Below, piece after piece: positions 1 to 9,286 of a DNA stretch of 64,000 nt. The DNA is from Penium margaritaceum (Eukaryota > Streptophyta > Zygnematophyceae > Desmidiales > Peniaceae): positions 293,394 through 357,393 of the forward strand of contig SZWC01000531.1 of assembly GCA_023375785.1 (NCBI GenBank). The letters are read 5' to 3'. The position numbers and the translations under genes were made by a program. Numbering within the stretch: position 1 is the stretch's first letter; every line of letters begins with the position of its first letter. The notes under the pieces are model-generated. The model did not search any database, was not told the origin of the DNA, and saw only the letters and a program-made list of their open reading frames with translations.

Positions 1-303
1 ACTACCTTGAAGACGGTGGCTGAGCCGAGACTCTTGTGTCGACGGCCTGGACGGCCTAGCAAGCGATTGTCCCCTGTGGATGCCAGGCAGATCAGAGCTG
101 TGTACATAGCTGTGTTTAGGTTGCCACTACTTGTACTCTGTACTTTGTACTATCAATCAAAGAGATTCATTTCTCAGTTGTGTTTTTCCATTCACAGTTC
201 CAAAGATAGTACATGTCTTCTTGCTGAGGACCAAGATCTATGTACAAGAAGCAAGGAACCTAGATTTTAGTGCACCTTCCTTTCCGTTGTGTAAACTCTG
301 ACA
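1..303 (+). repeat. 5' LTR of Copia-1, 3' end only
   Basis: The sequence matches 8526-8825, the tail of the 3' LTR. It ends in CTGACA directly before the primer-binding site. The U3 part and about 950 bp of the LTR lie to the left of the window. Confidence 0.93.
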
Positions 304-315
304 TGGTATCAGAGC
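304..315 (+). promoter_or_regulatory. Primer-binding site, 3' end of initiator tRNA-Met
   Basis: TGGTATCAGAGC follows the LTR end without a spacer. It is complementary to the 3' end of plant initiator tRNA-Met (ending GCTCTGATACCA), the usual primer of plant Copia elements. It marks the start of minus-strand DNA synthesis. Confidence 0.92.
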
Positions 316-489
316 GTAGGTGGTGCTTTCAGCAAGATTAGCAGAGTGAAGTGTTGTGGATTGGTGGAGCCACGCTTCACCATCCCTGTACAACCTTGAG
401 GAGGAAGAGATAGCCGACTTCTCTCAGGTGTGCAGCGCGATCGGCCCTCGTGACGTCTGGCCTGCACAAGTCAAGAGCATCAAGCCACC

Positions 490-2310
490 ATGAGCAACAT
501 GGATGAGGGCCGGAGAGCAGGATCCCATGTTCTTGATGATCAATCTGTCTTGCATGGACTACGCATGGGCCAAGATCAAGGACGGCACGTAGCAGACCAC
601 GCACAACGCCAAGCAGTTGAGGCTGAGTGCTTGGCGGAAGAGGCACAGCGTATGGCACAGCAAGAAGCCGCGGTGCGCCAGGCTGTGGAGCATAAGCGGG
701 AGGCATTGAGGCAACAACTTGCAGCCCAGGAGCTCCTTCGACACCAGCAGCAGCTCTCGCAAGCTGCTCAAGCTTCTCACACGCAGCTGTTGCAACAAGC
801 AAATGCTGACCAAGCTGCTCAAATTGCCCAGCTTCACCAACAAATGGCTTGGCTTCAACAGCAGCTACAACCACATCAGCAGTAGAATCAGCAGCAGCAG
901 CAGCAGATGGAGTGGCAGCCAACGTCACAGTCGTCATCTGCACATCTGCCTCAAGGGAATCCTCCTCAAGTCATGCAACCAGCCATCCCTCCACAGGCAC
1001 AACCTGGTGCACCTGCCCAAGGAGGAATGCCACAGCAGCCACAAGCTGCTCCGATGGTGCCTCCCATAGCACCATTTCAGCAAGTAAACCAGGCACAAAT
1101 ACCACCAATCAACGTGGCACAGCCGGCAACAGCAGCACCAACTGCAGCGATGCCAGCCTTTTAGCAAAATCCAGCCAGTCCTATGCAGCAGAACCCCGTG
1201 CAAAGCCCTACAGCGGCTATCCAAGGCAAACCTTTCCAATGTCTGGAGGACACTGTGCCCGCAGCAGTAGCATCATTGCAACTGCACAAGATCTCCATCG
1301 ACAAGTTCGACGGAGAGAAATTCCAGCACTGGGCACACAAGTTCAAGCAAGTCGCCCAGATCCATAGCCTTTGGAAGTTCTACAATGGGTACTACTCTCC
1401 TCCACCACCGCGGGTTCTCCACCACAAGTCGTGGCGGAGTTCAAGTACTTCACCGACGCTGCATTCATGGTGCTGTACAATCAGCTGACACCTCGCATCC
1501 AGCATGCAATCCGGATGTACGAGGGAAATTTAGAGCCTGCTCGGCACGCATGGTCCTACTTGCTGCGGACCTTCATGTCTGGCGACTCCACCTTCAAGTC
1601 CCACCTCCTGACCGAGCTCTCACACATCAACTTGAGCAGCTTCGACAGTGTCGAGTCCTACATCAACAAGGCAAAGTCACTACGGGACCAGCTCGCGGTG
1701 ACCGAGGCTCCTGTCTCAGAACCTGTTTTCGTAACGTTCCTCCTCAACGGCCTGACTAGAGACTGGGACGACGTGCGCTAAGTGCTGAAATTCAAGCACG
1801 AAGAAGAGCTGACAGAATCCTACGTTTGCAAGATGTTGCTCACCGAGAAACGTGATCGGCTTCAAGCAAAGGAGAAGGAGCGCATCCTGTCTAATGCAAC
1901 TTACCAAGGTGTCAGCGCAGCTGTCAGCTCCACTCAGTCGTTGTGGAAGAGCCAATCCACGAGGAAGTCAACCTCCTCCCAGTGGTCCGCCCAATCAGGC
2001 CCGAACGCCTGCAAGCGCAGCGCAGATGGCCAGCACCCCGGATCACGGCCTGCAACAGTGTGCTCATATTGCAACAAAAAGGGACACAAGGCCATCAACT
2101 GCTGGAAGCGGATGAGAGAGGGGCAATGGGAGAGACAGGGAAACAAGTCAGGAAGCAAGAGGGAGAAGAAGAGCGAAGGAAAAAAGAAGCAAACTCAGAA
2201 GAAGGGGAAGGAGCCTGAGAAAAAGGAGGTAGACCAAGGCAAGGCCTACAACTACACATGGTCTGTGTTCCAAATTTCCGGGACACAGAGCGACAAGCTG
2301 GTTTGCTCTA
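490..2310 (+). pseudogene. gag: gag region of Copia-1 (fossil)
   Basis: Gag forms the virus-like particle. The start is chosen at ATG 490, which has a strong plant and animal style context (GCCACC before it) and follows a 175-base leader. The N-terminal third is rich in glutamine and alanine and is probably coiled coil. A glutamine- and proline-rich stretch follows, then the Copia gag core (UBN2-type) at about 1.27-1.85 kb. The basic tail carries a CCHC zinc knuckle at 2061-2103 (CSYC, GH, C spacing) and a lysine/glutamate-rich stretch. The same blocks recur in the same order in element D on the other strand. The region is interrupted several times and is not a functional gene as it stands. 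Confidence 0.85.
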
Positions 2311-5300
2311 CCTACGTTTGGTATCTGGACAGTGGATGCACTTCGCACATCACGTTCGACAAAGCTTGCCTACACAAACTCCTTCCTTCCTCGAAAGACT
2401 TCATCACCGTGGCCAACAACAAGCAAGTGCCAGTGCTGGGGACAGGGAAAATGACCGTGACCTGGTACAAGGGTGCCCAGGTCAAGTTTGGTGATGTGCT
2501 CTACATACCTGACATTGCGGTGAACCCTCTCTCACTTGGGCAGCTGATGAAGAGGGGAGCACGCACCGTCAGCAGCAGAGAGCACGTTGCTTTGACGAGT
2601 CGTGAAGGCGAAACCTTTGCCGAAGGCCGCCTGCTGCTGCACGGCATGATCGAGCTGGACTTCAGTGCCCCAGCTTCGAGCGACTCCGAGTCTCCCTTCG
2701 CAGCAGCTAGTCTCCACCAGACCTCTGGTGCAGACCTTCCTGTGTGGCACAAACGCTTCGGCCACGTCAGCAACCAGCTTGTGCAATTAATGCACAAGAA
2801 GTCGCAGGTNAAGGCCGCCTGCTACCGCACGGCATGATCGAGCTGGACTTCAGTGCCCCAGCTTCGAGCGACTCCGAGTCTCCCTTCGCAGCAGCTAGTC
2901 TCCACCAGACCTCTGGTGCAGACCTTCCTGTGTGGCACAAACGCTTCGGCCACGTCAGCAACCAGCTTGTGCAATTAATGCACAAGAATTCGTAGGTCAA
3001 CGGCCTCGACATCAAGGACAATGGTGGCAAAGACACATCGCAACCGTGCGAGGACTGCGTTCGTGCAAAGGTACCTCGTCAGATGCTTCCTCCAGCCTTC
3101 AAGTGTGATGTTAGCCAGTTGTTGAAGCTGGTACACACTGACATCTGTGGACCACTTCCAACAGCCACTATGAGTTCGAGGCATCGCTACTTTGTTCTGT
3201 TTGTGGACGACACAACCCGATTCGTGTGGAGCTACCCTCTTCGCACGAGAGATGAAACTCCTACATTCTTTTTCAAGTGGCTGGCGATGGTTGAAAGGCA
3301 GAGCAACAAGAAGTTGCAAGTTTTGCGCTCACATGGTGTTGGCAAGTACACGAGCACAGAGTTCATGTCCCGTGTGGAGGACATGGGCATCGTACAGCAG
3401 TTCTCAACAGCCTACACGCCGCAGCAGAATGGCGTGGCAGAAAGAGCCAACCGCATGATGCAAGAGACGCTAAAGGCAATGCTTCTAGGTGCTCAACTTG
3501 ACAACAGCTGGTGGCCGTACGCTTTGAGGCAAGCGGTATGGGTGCGCAACCGCGTACCGCACATGTCTCTCCCTCAGATGACACCATTTCAGGCCTGGCA
3601 TAGTGACAAGCCTGACGTCACCATGCTTAGAACCTTTGGCTGTATGGCACTGTTCGATGTGCCTAAGGAGCGTCGTAAGAAGCTGGCTGACAAGGCGTCA
3701 TGGGGAGTCTTTCTTGGGAAAAGCCCAAACATGAAAGGATGGGAGTTCTACGACGTGGACTCGCAGTGGATCACAGTGAGCCGCGACGCCATCTTCTTCG
3801 AGAACCTCACCCGCCAATCATGGGAGCAAAAGTGTAGGACTGCACCGGACTTCCTGCAGACCGCCTACGACTCCTACAATCAGTCATTGGAGCAAGCTGA
3901 CGCAGATCCAGAACCACTCACCCTTCTTGATCTTGATCATGCGAGTGAAAAGGCGGTGAGCTCGAGTGTGCCCCTCCAAGGAGACGATCTTGTACGCGTC
4001 TCCAGAGACCACCATTCTGTCGAAGTACGGGATGATGAACCTGAGGTGGTGGGACTGGAGGATGGTGCGAAGGCGACGCGGAAGCAAGAGATGCCAGGAG
4101 GAGTCCACGAGAGGCGCTTCACACGCCTCCTGCACAGTAGATGGAGCAGCAAAAAGCGCAAGAGAATGAAGCAGAGAACAACATGGACATCACAGCATGT
4201 TCTGTCTTCAAGGAGGACGCTGACGTCCTCGTTGAGTTCACCACAACTCATCTCGCCGCTTTGTTCACATCTGCTAAGGAACTTCCACCGGAGCCCAAGA
4301 CTCTCAAGGAGGCTCTTAACGGAGAGCACGCAGCAGAATGGAAAGCTGCATTGGATGCGGAGTACAACAGCCTCATGGACCAAGGCACGTGGGAGCTCGT
4401 TGAGCTACCCCCTGGTTCACGGCCCGTTGGGGTCAAATGGGTCTTCCGCATCAAGACAAAAGCTAATGGGAGCGTCGACAAGTTCAAGGCACGTTTGGTG
4501 GCAAAAGGATTCTCACAGGTGGAAGGAAAAGATTTCTTCGAGACTTACGCCCCGGTGAGCCGCTACACCACAGCTCGCATCATGCTCGCAGTTGCAGCAG
4601 TACGAGACTACGAGGTGCAGCAGCTGGATGTGAAGAATTCTTTTCTCCATGGGGAAATGGACACCGCGGTGTTCATGAAGCAGCTGAAGGCTACGATGAT
4701 GGGAGTGGAAAGGTGTGCAAGCTAGTGAAGAGCTTGTACGGCCTAAAGCAGAGTCCTCTTCTCTGGTACAGGAAGCTGCAAAGCCTCCTCGAGTCTCTCG
4801 ACTTTCTCCCATCAGCCTACGATGACTACCTCTTCCTTCACCGTCCGTCTCCAAACGAGCAACCAGATTGCTATGCTCTGGTCTACGTCGATGACATCCT
4901 CATCATCGGCCCATCAGCAAGCTTCATCAAGGCCACGGCTACGACAATGGCAAAAGAGGTCAATGTGACCCTCATGCCGAGTTTTGAATACTACCTCGGC
5001 ATGAACATCAAGCGTGACCGCAAGGCACGGACGCTTGAATTGAGCCAACAGACCTACGCCAACAAGGTCTGTTAACGCTTCGATGTGCCCGACAGGCACA
5101 TGCCTACTCCCCTCACTCAGCAGCCGCTACTGCATCAAGGAGCAAGGGGGAGGAGTGAGACCGACTACCGCAGCAGAATCGGCTCACTAATGCACGTCGC
5201 AAGCTGCACGCGTCCTGACCTGCAGTTTGCTGTCAGCAATCTGGCACGCGGCAATGAGACGTGTGCTGAAGCTGCTTGCAAGGAGCTTGATCGAGCTCTT

Positions 5301-5880
5301 GGCTACCTCAAGACTACGAGAGATGCAAGACTTTGCTTTGGGACCTCGAGTGACCTTGAGCTCCGTTGCTACGTGGATACGGACTTCGGAGGAACCGAAG
5401 AAGACTGGCGCAGTACCACTGGCTTTGTGTGTCTGCTTGGTGGAGGAGCCATTTCATGGATGAGCAAGCGGCAAAACATCATTACACTCAGCTCTGCCGA
5501 AGCTGAGTACGTAGTGGCTACAGCAGCAGCTCAGGAGGTGATGTACATTCGCAACCTCCTAGACGACATCGGCTTTCCACAAGAGAAGCCGAATCAAGTT
5601 TTCGTCGACAATTGCTCGGCAATCGACCTGGCGAACTCAACCAAATTCCAAGGTCGAACCAAGTACATCGATATTCGGGGCCATTGGATCCGATCCAAGG
5701 TTCAAGACAGCACAGTACAACTTGTGCACATTCCGGGCAAGCTGCAAGCCACCGACTGCCTGATAAAAAGCGTCCCCAAAGACACCTTGTACAGGTGCAT
5801 GGTGCAATGCGGACTCACCGCAAACGCGTTCTCGCAGTACACCTTGAAGAGTCGTGAGGAGAATGGGATGTGGAAGTCAA
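2310..5880 (+). pseudogene. pol: pol region of Copia-1: protease, integrase, RT, RNase H (fossil)
   Basis: The domains are in Ty1/Copia order. The aspartic protease has the motif LDSG near 2325. A GAG-pre-integrase zinc-binding segment (WHKRFGH) lies near 2935, and the integrase core begins at HTDICGPL near 3135 and runs to about 3600. The reverse transcriptase (RVT_2 type) runs from about 4330 to 5080, with GVKWVFRIK near 4430 and the catalytic YVDD near 4885. RNase H of Copia type runs from about 5365 to 5700, with LSSAEAEYV near 5490. The normal Copia end of pol lies near 5850, although one frame stays open to 6860. Part of the pre-integrase region appears twice around a single unknown base at 2810, which looks like an assembly join. 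The region has several interruptions and is not functional. Confidence 0.9.
2623..2994. repeat. Near-identical direct repeat around an n at 2810
   Basis: About 184 bp at 2623-2806 recur at 2811-2994 with only a few differences. A single n separates the copies. This pattern is typical of two contig ends that overlap but were joined rather than merged, so it is more likely an assembly feature than biology. Confidence 0.8.
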
Positions 5881-7558
5881 AGAACCGAATCCGCGCCATC
5901 GACACCTCCTGCAATGTGGAAGCTGGTTTCACATGCTTCATGGTCCATGAGAACACAACAGCGGCAGCCGCATCAAAGAGAGAGAGCAACGGAGGAGAAA
6001 CAAAATCGAGATTTGCAGTGGAAAACAAGTCCGGCATTTCTCCCACTCCTTCAGCTTTGAGCACATCGGCCAATTCTCATTTTGGGTCTCGGCGAGACAA
6101 CCACGAATCTCGTGGACACGCCGTGCACTCCTCAAAGCATGTAAAGAGGAGTGAAATTTTTTGGAGTGGCCTACAGCTCATCTCTACTGCTCCTCCAGCT
6201 TCTGGCTTGACTTCTGCTGGAGAACAATCTGGGCAAGCAACAGTTTTACCGCAGATTTCAGACATGGCAGCAACACCTGTCAGCAACACGACCATCGCAG
6301 CAGCACTGCCCACCGTACTGCCCAAAACGGTGAAGGTGGTCAGTTCCTGTTCGACATCCGGCGGACTTGAAAATCCACCGGCGTTTTTCGGCGGAAAAGG
6401 ACAAAAAGGCTGCACAAGCCTTTTTCTCTCTCGCGGACCAGCTGTGACTGCCCTGCTCGCCGCCAGCGCGAGTGCGCCGTCGGAACAGCGCACTGCGCAG
6501 CAAACTCTCTCGCGGCAAAGTACGCAAGCGCCACCGCCGCTGACGTCAGCAAGCGAGCGAGCGAGTGCGCGAGTCAGCGAGCAAGTCAGCGAGCAAAAGA
6601 AAAAAAAACAAGCAAGCGAGCAAGGAGGGGAGCGAGCCAGCGAGCAAGCAAAGCAAGCTGAGCGAGTGAAGCGAACTGGCGAGCAGAAGGGGGTACAAGC
6701 GAGGGCGCATTCAGAGCTGCGAGCAGCAAGCAGCGAGCAGCAAAAATTGCGTAGCCTGCTTGCTCGAATACGCAGCACAGTTCACTTCAAACGCGAAATC
6801 CTGCAGCCGCCACTCACACGGAAGTTCGCACAATGGATCCCCCTCAGCAGAGTTTTCTGACGATACGCCCCTTGTCGCGCTGCTCCTTCCGCCACCAGCC
6901 AAACAGACGGGCAGGAAGCTCTCTGACTTCGCGACTAAGTCGTCCACTGGCAAACTGACGGGACAGAAACGGGTCAGCAAAAAAGACAAGTCAATGTTCA
7001 CCGGCTCTCGCAGGAGGAAATCGCGCCTACGTGACACAGAGTGAGGAACTGCCTCCTCACGACCCTCTTGGCGACCTTTCTACAGTTCCAGCGACTACTA
7101 GCGCAGGAGGAGGGCCAGAAAAATCTTTTCTGAGCCTAGGACAGGTCGTGCCAGCTCAGCACGAGCTGGACTATGTTGGAGATGAGAGAAAATAATTCGA
7201 GGCCCATGCTGAGCCTAATGGGCAAAATCCCTCGGGTGAATTGCTTCTTCCAGAGGCAACCGAGAATTTTCTGGAGTGGCCCGAACTCGACCCAATTGTT
7301 TCTTTTTCTCTCAACTCGCCACAAGCAAGCCCGGAAGAGCCCAAAGAAGGTCTCCTTCAAGTCCCAGCAGCAGACATCCCCGAAATGAAGGAGAATTTTT
7401 TTCTCCTCGATCCTGAAGCCGACATCGACTTCTTTCCTAACCTACCTCTCACCGAGAACACAACTCGGCTCCAATTTCTGGACGAAGATTTTTGGAAGCC
7501 TCTCGAGGAATTTTTTGGAAGTCCACAACAGTGAATCGGAGTCGCATCACCAGCGCAC
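5881..7558 (+). other. Extra 3' region of Copia-1 between pol and polypurine tract
   Basis: Most Copia elements go almost straight from RNase H to the polypurine tract; here 1.7 kb lie between them. One frame continues open from pol to 6860. It includes a low-complexity stretch (6544-6670) built on AGCGAG/GAGC repeats and translated as Ser-Glu-Gln-rich, charged, probably helical sequence. A basic segment follows at about 6900-7040. An acidic open frame at 7241-7534 ends just before the polypurine tract. Element D has a region of similar length with matching landmarks, including the peptide LQLI-TAP near 6170 here and near 27120 there. The function is unknown. Position resembles the env-like ORF of Sireviruses, but I see no clear signal peptide or membrane anchor. 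Confidence 0.7.
7241..7534 (+). other. ORF3-like acidic reading frame, 97 codons, conserved in element D
   Basis: This open frame encodes an acidic, proline- and phenylalanine-rich peptide. It begins near WPELD, has a middle block FFPNLPLTE, and ends DEDFWKPLEEFFGS a few codons before the stop. Element D carries a clearly related peptide on its own sense strand at 26025-25705, with WPELD, NFPDFPLSEED, and HFWESVEDIFGS in the same order and the same position relative to its polypurine tract. The two families are well diverged elsewhere, so shared protein motifs suggest past coding constraint. I do not recognise the family. It may be the C-terminal exon or end of a longer 3' ORF. Confidence 0.6.
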
Positions 7559-7572
7559 CAATTGAGGGGGAG
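7558..7572 (+). promoter_or_regulatory. Polypurine tract of Copia-1
   Basis: A purine run (GAGGGGGAG) lies directly before the TGTTAGAG start of the 3' LTR. It primes plus-strand DNA synthesis. Confidence 0.88.
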
Positions 7573-8071
7573 TGTTAGAGTGGGCAATTACTGCGCTGGT
7601 CTACTTCTCCGCTACTGTAGCAACTTTACTGCAGTCGGAAGACCGTACATGGAGTTCCGGATTTTCCGGTGTTTTACCGGGTTCATTTTAGCTGGGAATC
7701 TTCCTCAGCTTTTTCACCAGACCTTTTCTGGTATCCAGTTCCCTGAGGTGTAAAGGGCCTGGACTCTAAATAGTGTGTCGGCATGCGTACGAGGTAGCGC
7801 ATGCCATCTACTACCTCTTACGAGGATTGGGAGCTGCACACTGCACAGTGCTGCACAAGCACATCAGCTACGAGGGTTCTAACCTGACTACCATGCAAAC
7901 CTCCGAGGTTGGAGAAGGCAAGCTACTGCATCTTCACCAACATGCAGCAGACCTACAGCTGCCACATCACCAGCCTACAAGGAGAGCTCTGCTGCAACCT
8001 TCGATCTACGGTCGCATGCAGCAGAATCTACGAGGGAGGATGAAAGCTTCTGGTGGAAGCCACTTCTCCAA

Positions 8072-8239
8072 GAAAGTTCTCCATCAAGCTGGAGGAAGCT
8101 TCCTCAGCGAGGAAGCTTCCCCAGGCCAGAGTCAAGGGCCCAGTAACAACGCAGAGCTAGAAGAAGCTTTCATGGCAGGGAAGCTCCACATCTGCAACAT
8201 CTATGAGGTGAATGTTGCCATCACACAAGAGGAAGCTTC
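8072..8239 (+). promoter_or_regulatory. Cluster of heat-shock-element-like palindromes in U3
   Basis: Four perfect GAAnnTTC modules lie at 8072-8079, 8095-8102, 8112-8119 and 8232-8239, with near matches at 8043 and 8163. They are upstream of the TATA box at 8274. GAAnnTTC is the core of plant heat shock elements bound by HSF proteins. Activity is inferred, not shown. Confidence 0.55.
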
Positions 8240-8266
8240 TCCTCAAGGGCGGTCAACTTGCCAGGG

Positions 8267-8281
8267 CCACGTGTATATAAA
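8267..8281 (+). promoter_or_regulatory. G-box and TATA box of Copia-1 LTR
   Basis: CACGTG at 8268-8273 directly precedes TATATAAA at 8274-8281. Transcription (start of R) would be expected about 30 bp downstream, near 8310. Confidence 0.75.
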
Positions 8282-8825
8282 GGCAACGGCCCTGTCACAC
8301 CTCAACAACAACCCTGTGATCATCTGTGGTCACTATGACACAGCAACCTCCTTACCTCAGAGCTTCAGACTTCCAGCTTCTCATTCATCATCATCACCTT
8401 GGCTACTGGAGTGCCATATGGAGAACCCAAGCCAAGGCTCTGCTGGAGTTCGCTCTGAAGACCCCTGTTAGACTGGCACGTGCGTGCTAGCCTGGGTGGA
8501 GGAATGCCTGACTACCTAGAGGCCATACTACCTTGAAGACGGTGGCTGAGCCGAGACTCTTGTGTCGACGGCCTGGACGGCCTAGCAAGAGATTGTCCCT
8601 TGTGGATGCCAGGCTGATCAGAGCTATGTACATAGCTGTGTTTAGGTTGCCACTACTTGTACTCTGTACTTTGTACTAACAATCAAAGAGATTCATTTCT
8701 CAGTTGTGTTTTTCCATTCACAGTTCCAGAGTACATGCCTTCTTGTTGAGCACCAAGATCTATGTACAAGCAGCAAGGAACCTAGACCTTACTGCACCTT
8801 CCTTTTCGCTGTGCAAACTCTGACA

Positions 8826-9286
8826 GGCAAAACTACCTGCCGTGACACACGGCGGGTGTTGCACGCGCCAGTACAAGGTCTGTCCTAAAGCCGGCCCAAA
8901 ACCACTGCTTTCGCCGTAACTGAGCTTAGACAAGTCAGAACGCTACGCCGTCTGAACCTACACGTGCAGAATCTCAAGCCGGACGCTACGACTGGTCACA
9001 TGCATGCATCCGGCAACAAACTGTGGACACACAATGCAAAGACATGCAAATCGGGCCCACGACCAGTCTACCGATAAAATCCTACAAGCTGGAGAAACAC
9101 TACAGAAGGTTCTAGACAACATCCAGGACTCTGGGGCGATCGTCGATCAGCTCGGAGCAAGTAGTCCACCACCAAACGATGCCTCGATGCCACCTGGGTC
9201 CGCATCAGAAATCTGCACGAGCATGGACATGGCCGAGTGGTCATGGTAAACTGTACAGGTCGACAGGAACGTCACAAATCACAACA
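8826..9286 (-). repeat. 3' LTR of A1, truncated by the Copia-1 insertion
   Basis: This 461-bp stretch corresponds to 15953-16413, also 461 bp. It holds the U3 side, ends at the polypurine tract (CTCCCCC on the + strand from 9287), and lacks the R/U5 side, which should lie to the left of Copia-1 outside the window. Confidence 0.9.

Larger units (their letters stand above)
1..8825 (+). mobile_element. Copia-1: Ty1/Copia LTR retrotransposon, 5' LTR cut by window edge
   Basis: This element runs on the + strand. Its parts are the end of a 5' LTR (1-303), a primer-binding site (304-315), gag, pol in Copia order, a 1.7-kb region between pol and the polypurine tract, and a complete 3' LTR (7573-8825). 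The first 303 bases match the last 300 or so bases of the 3' LTR with about 5 % divergence by eye, so insertion is moderately old. The coding part is interrupted in roughly half a dozen places. Its right end abuts position 461 (counted from the U3 end) of a family A LTR, so it inserted into that LTR; the matching left junction lies outside the window. It is related to element D (24531-34070) in both gag-pol and LTR sequence. Confidence 0.93.
7573..8825 (+). repeat. 3' LTR of Copia-1, complete, 1253 bp
   Basis: The LTR starts TGTTAG after the polypurine tract and ends CTGACA, giving the canonical TG...CA termini. The U3 part carries several GAAnnTTC palindromes, a CACGTG box and a TATA box. 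The next base (8826) is inside a family A LTR, so a target duplication beginning GGCAA is expected on the far side of the 5' LTR. Confidence 0.93.

Noticed and set aside
377-943. 188-codon frame on the - strand opposite gag of Copia-1
   Set aside because: It is an antisense shadow of the glutamine/alanine-rich gag sequence (CAG-rich DNA stays open on several frames).
5085-6860. A single large pol protein with a natural C-terminal extension
   Set aside because: The frame happens to stay open beyond the usual end of pol, but without other copies I cannot say that the extension is translated as part of pol.
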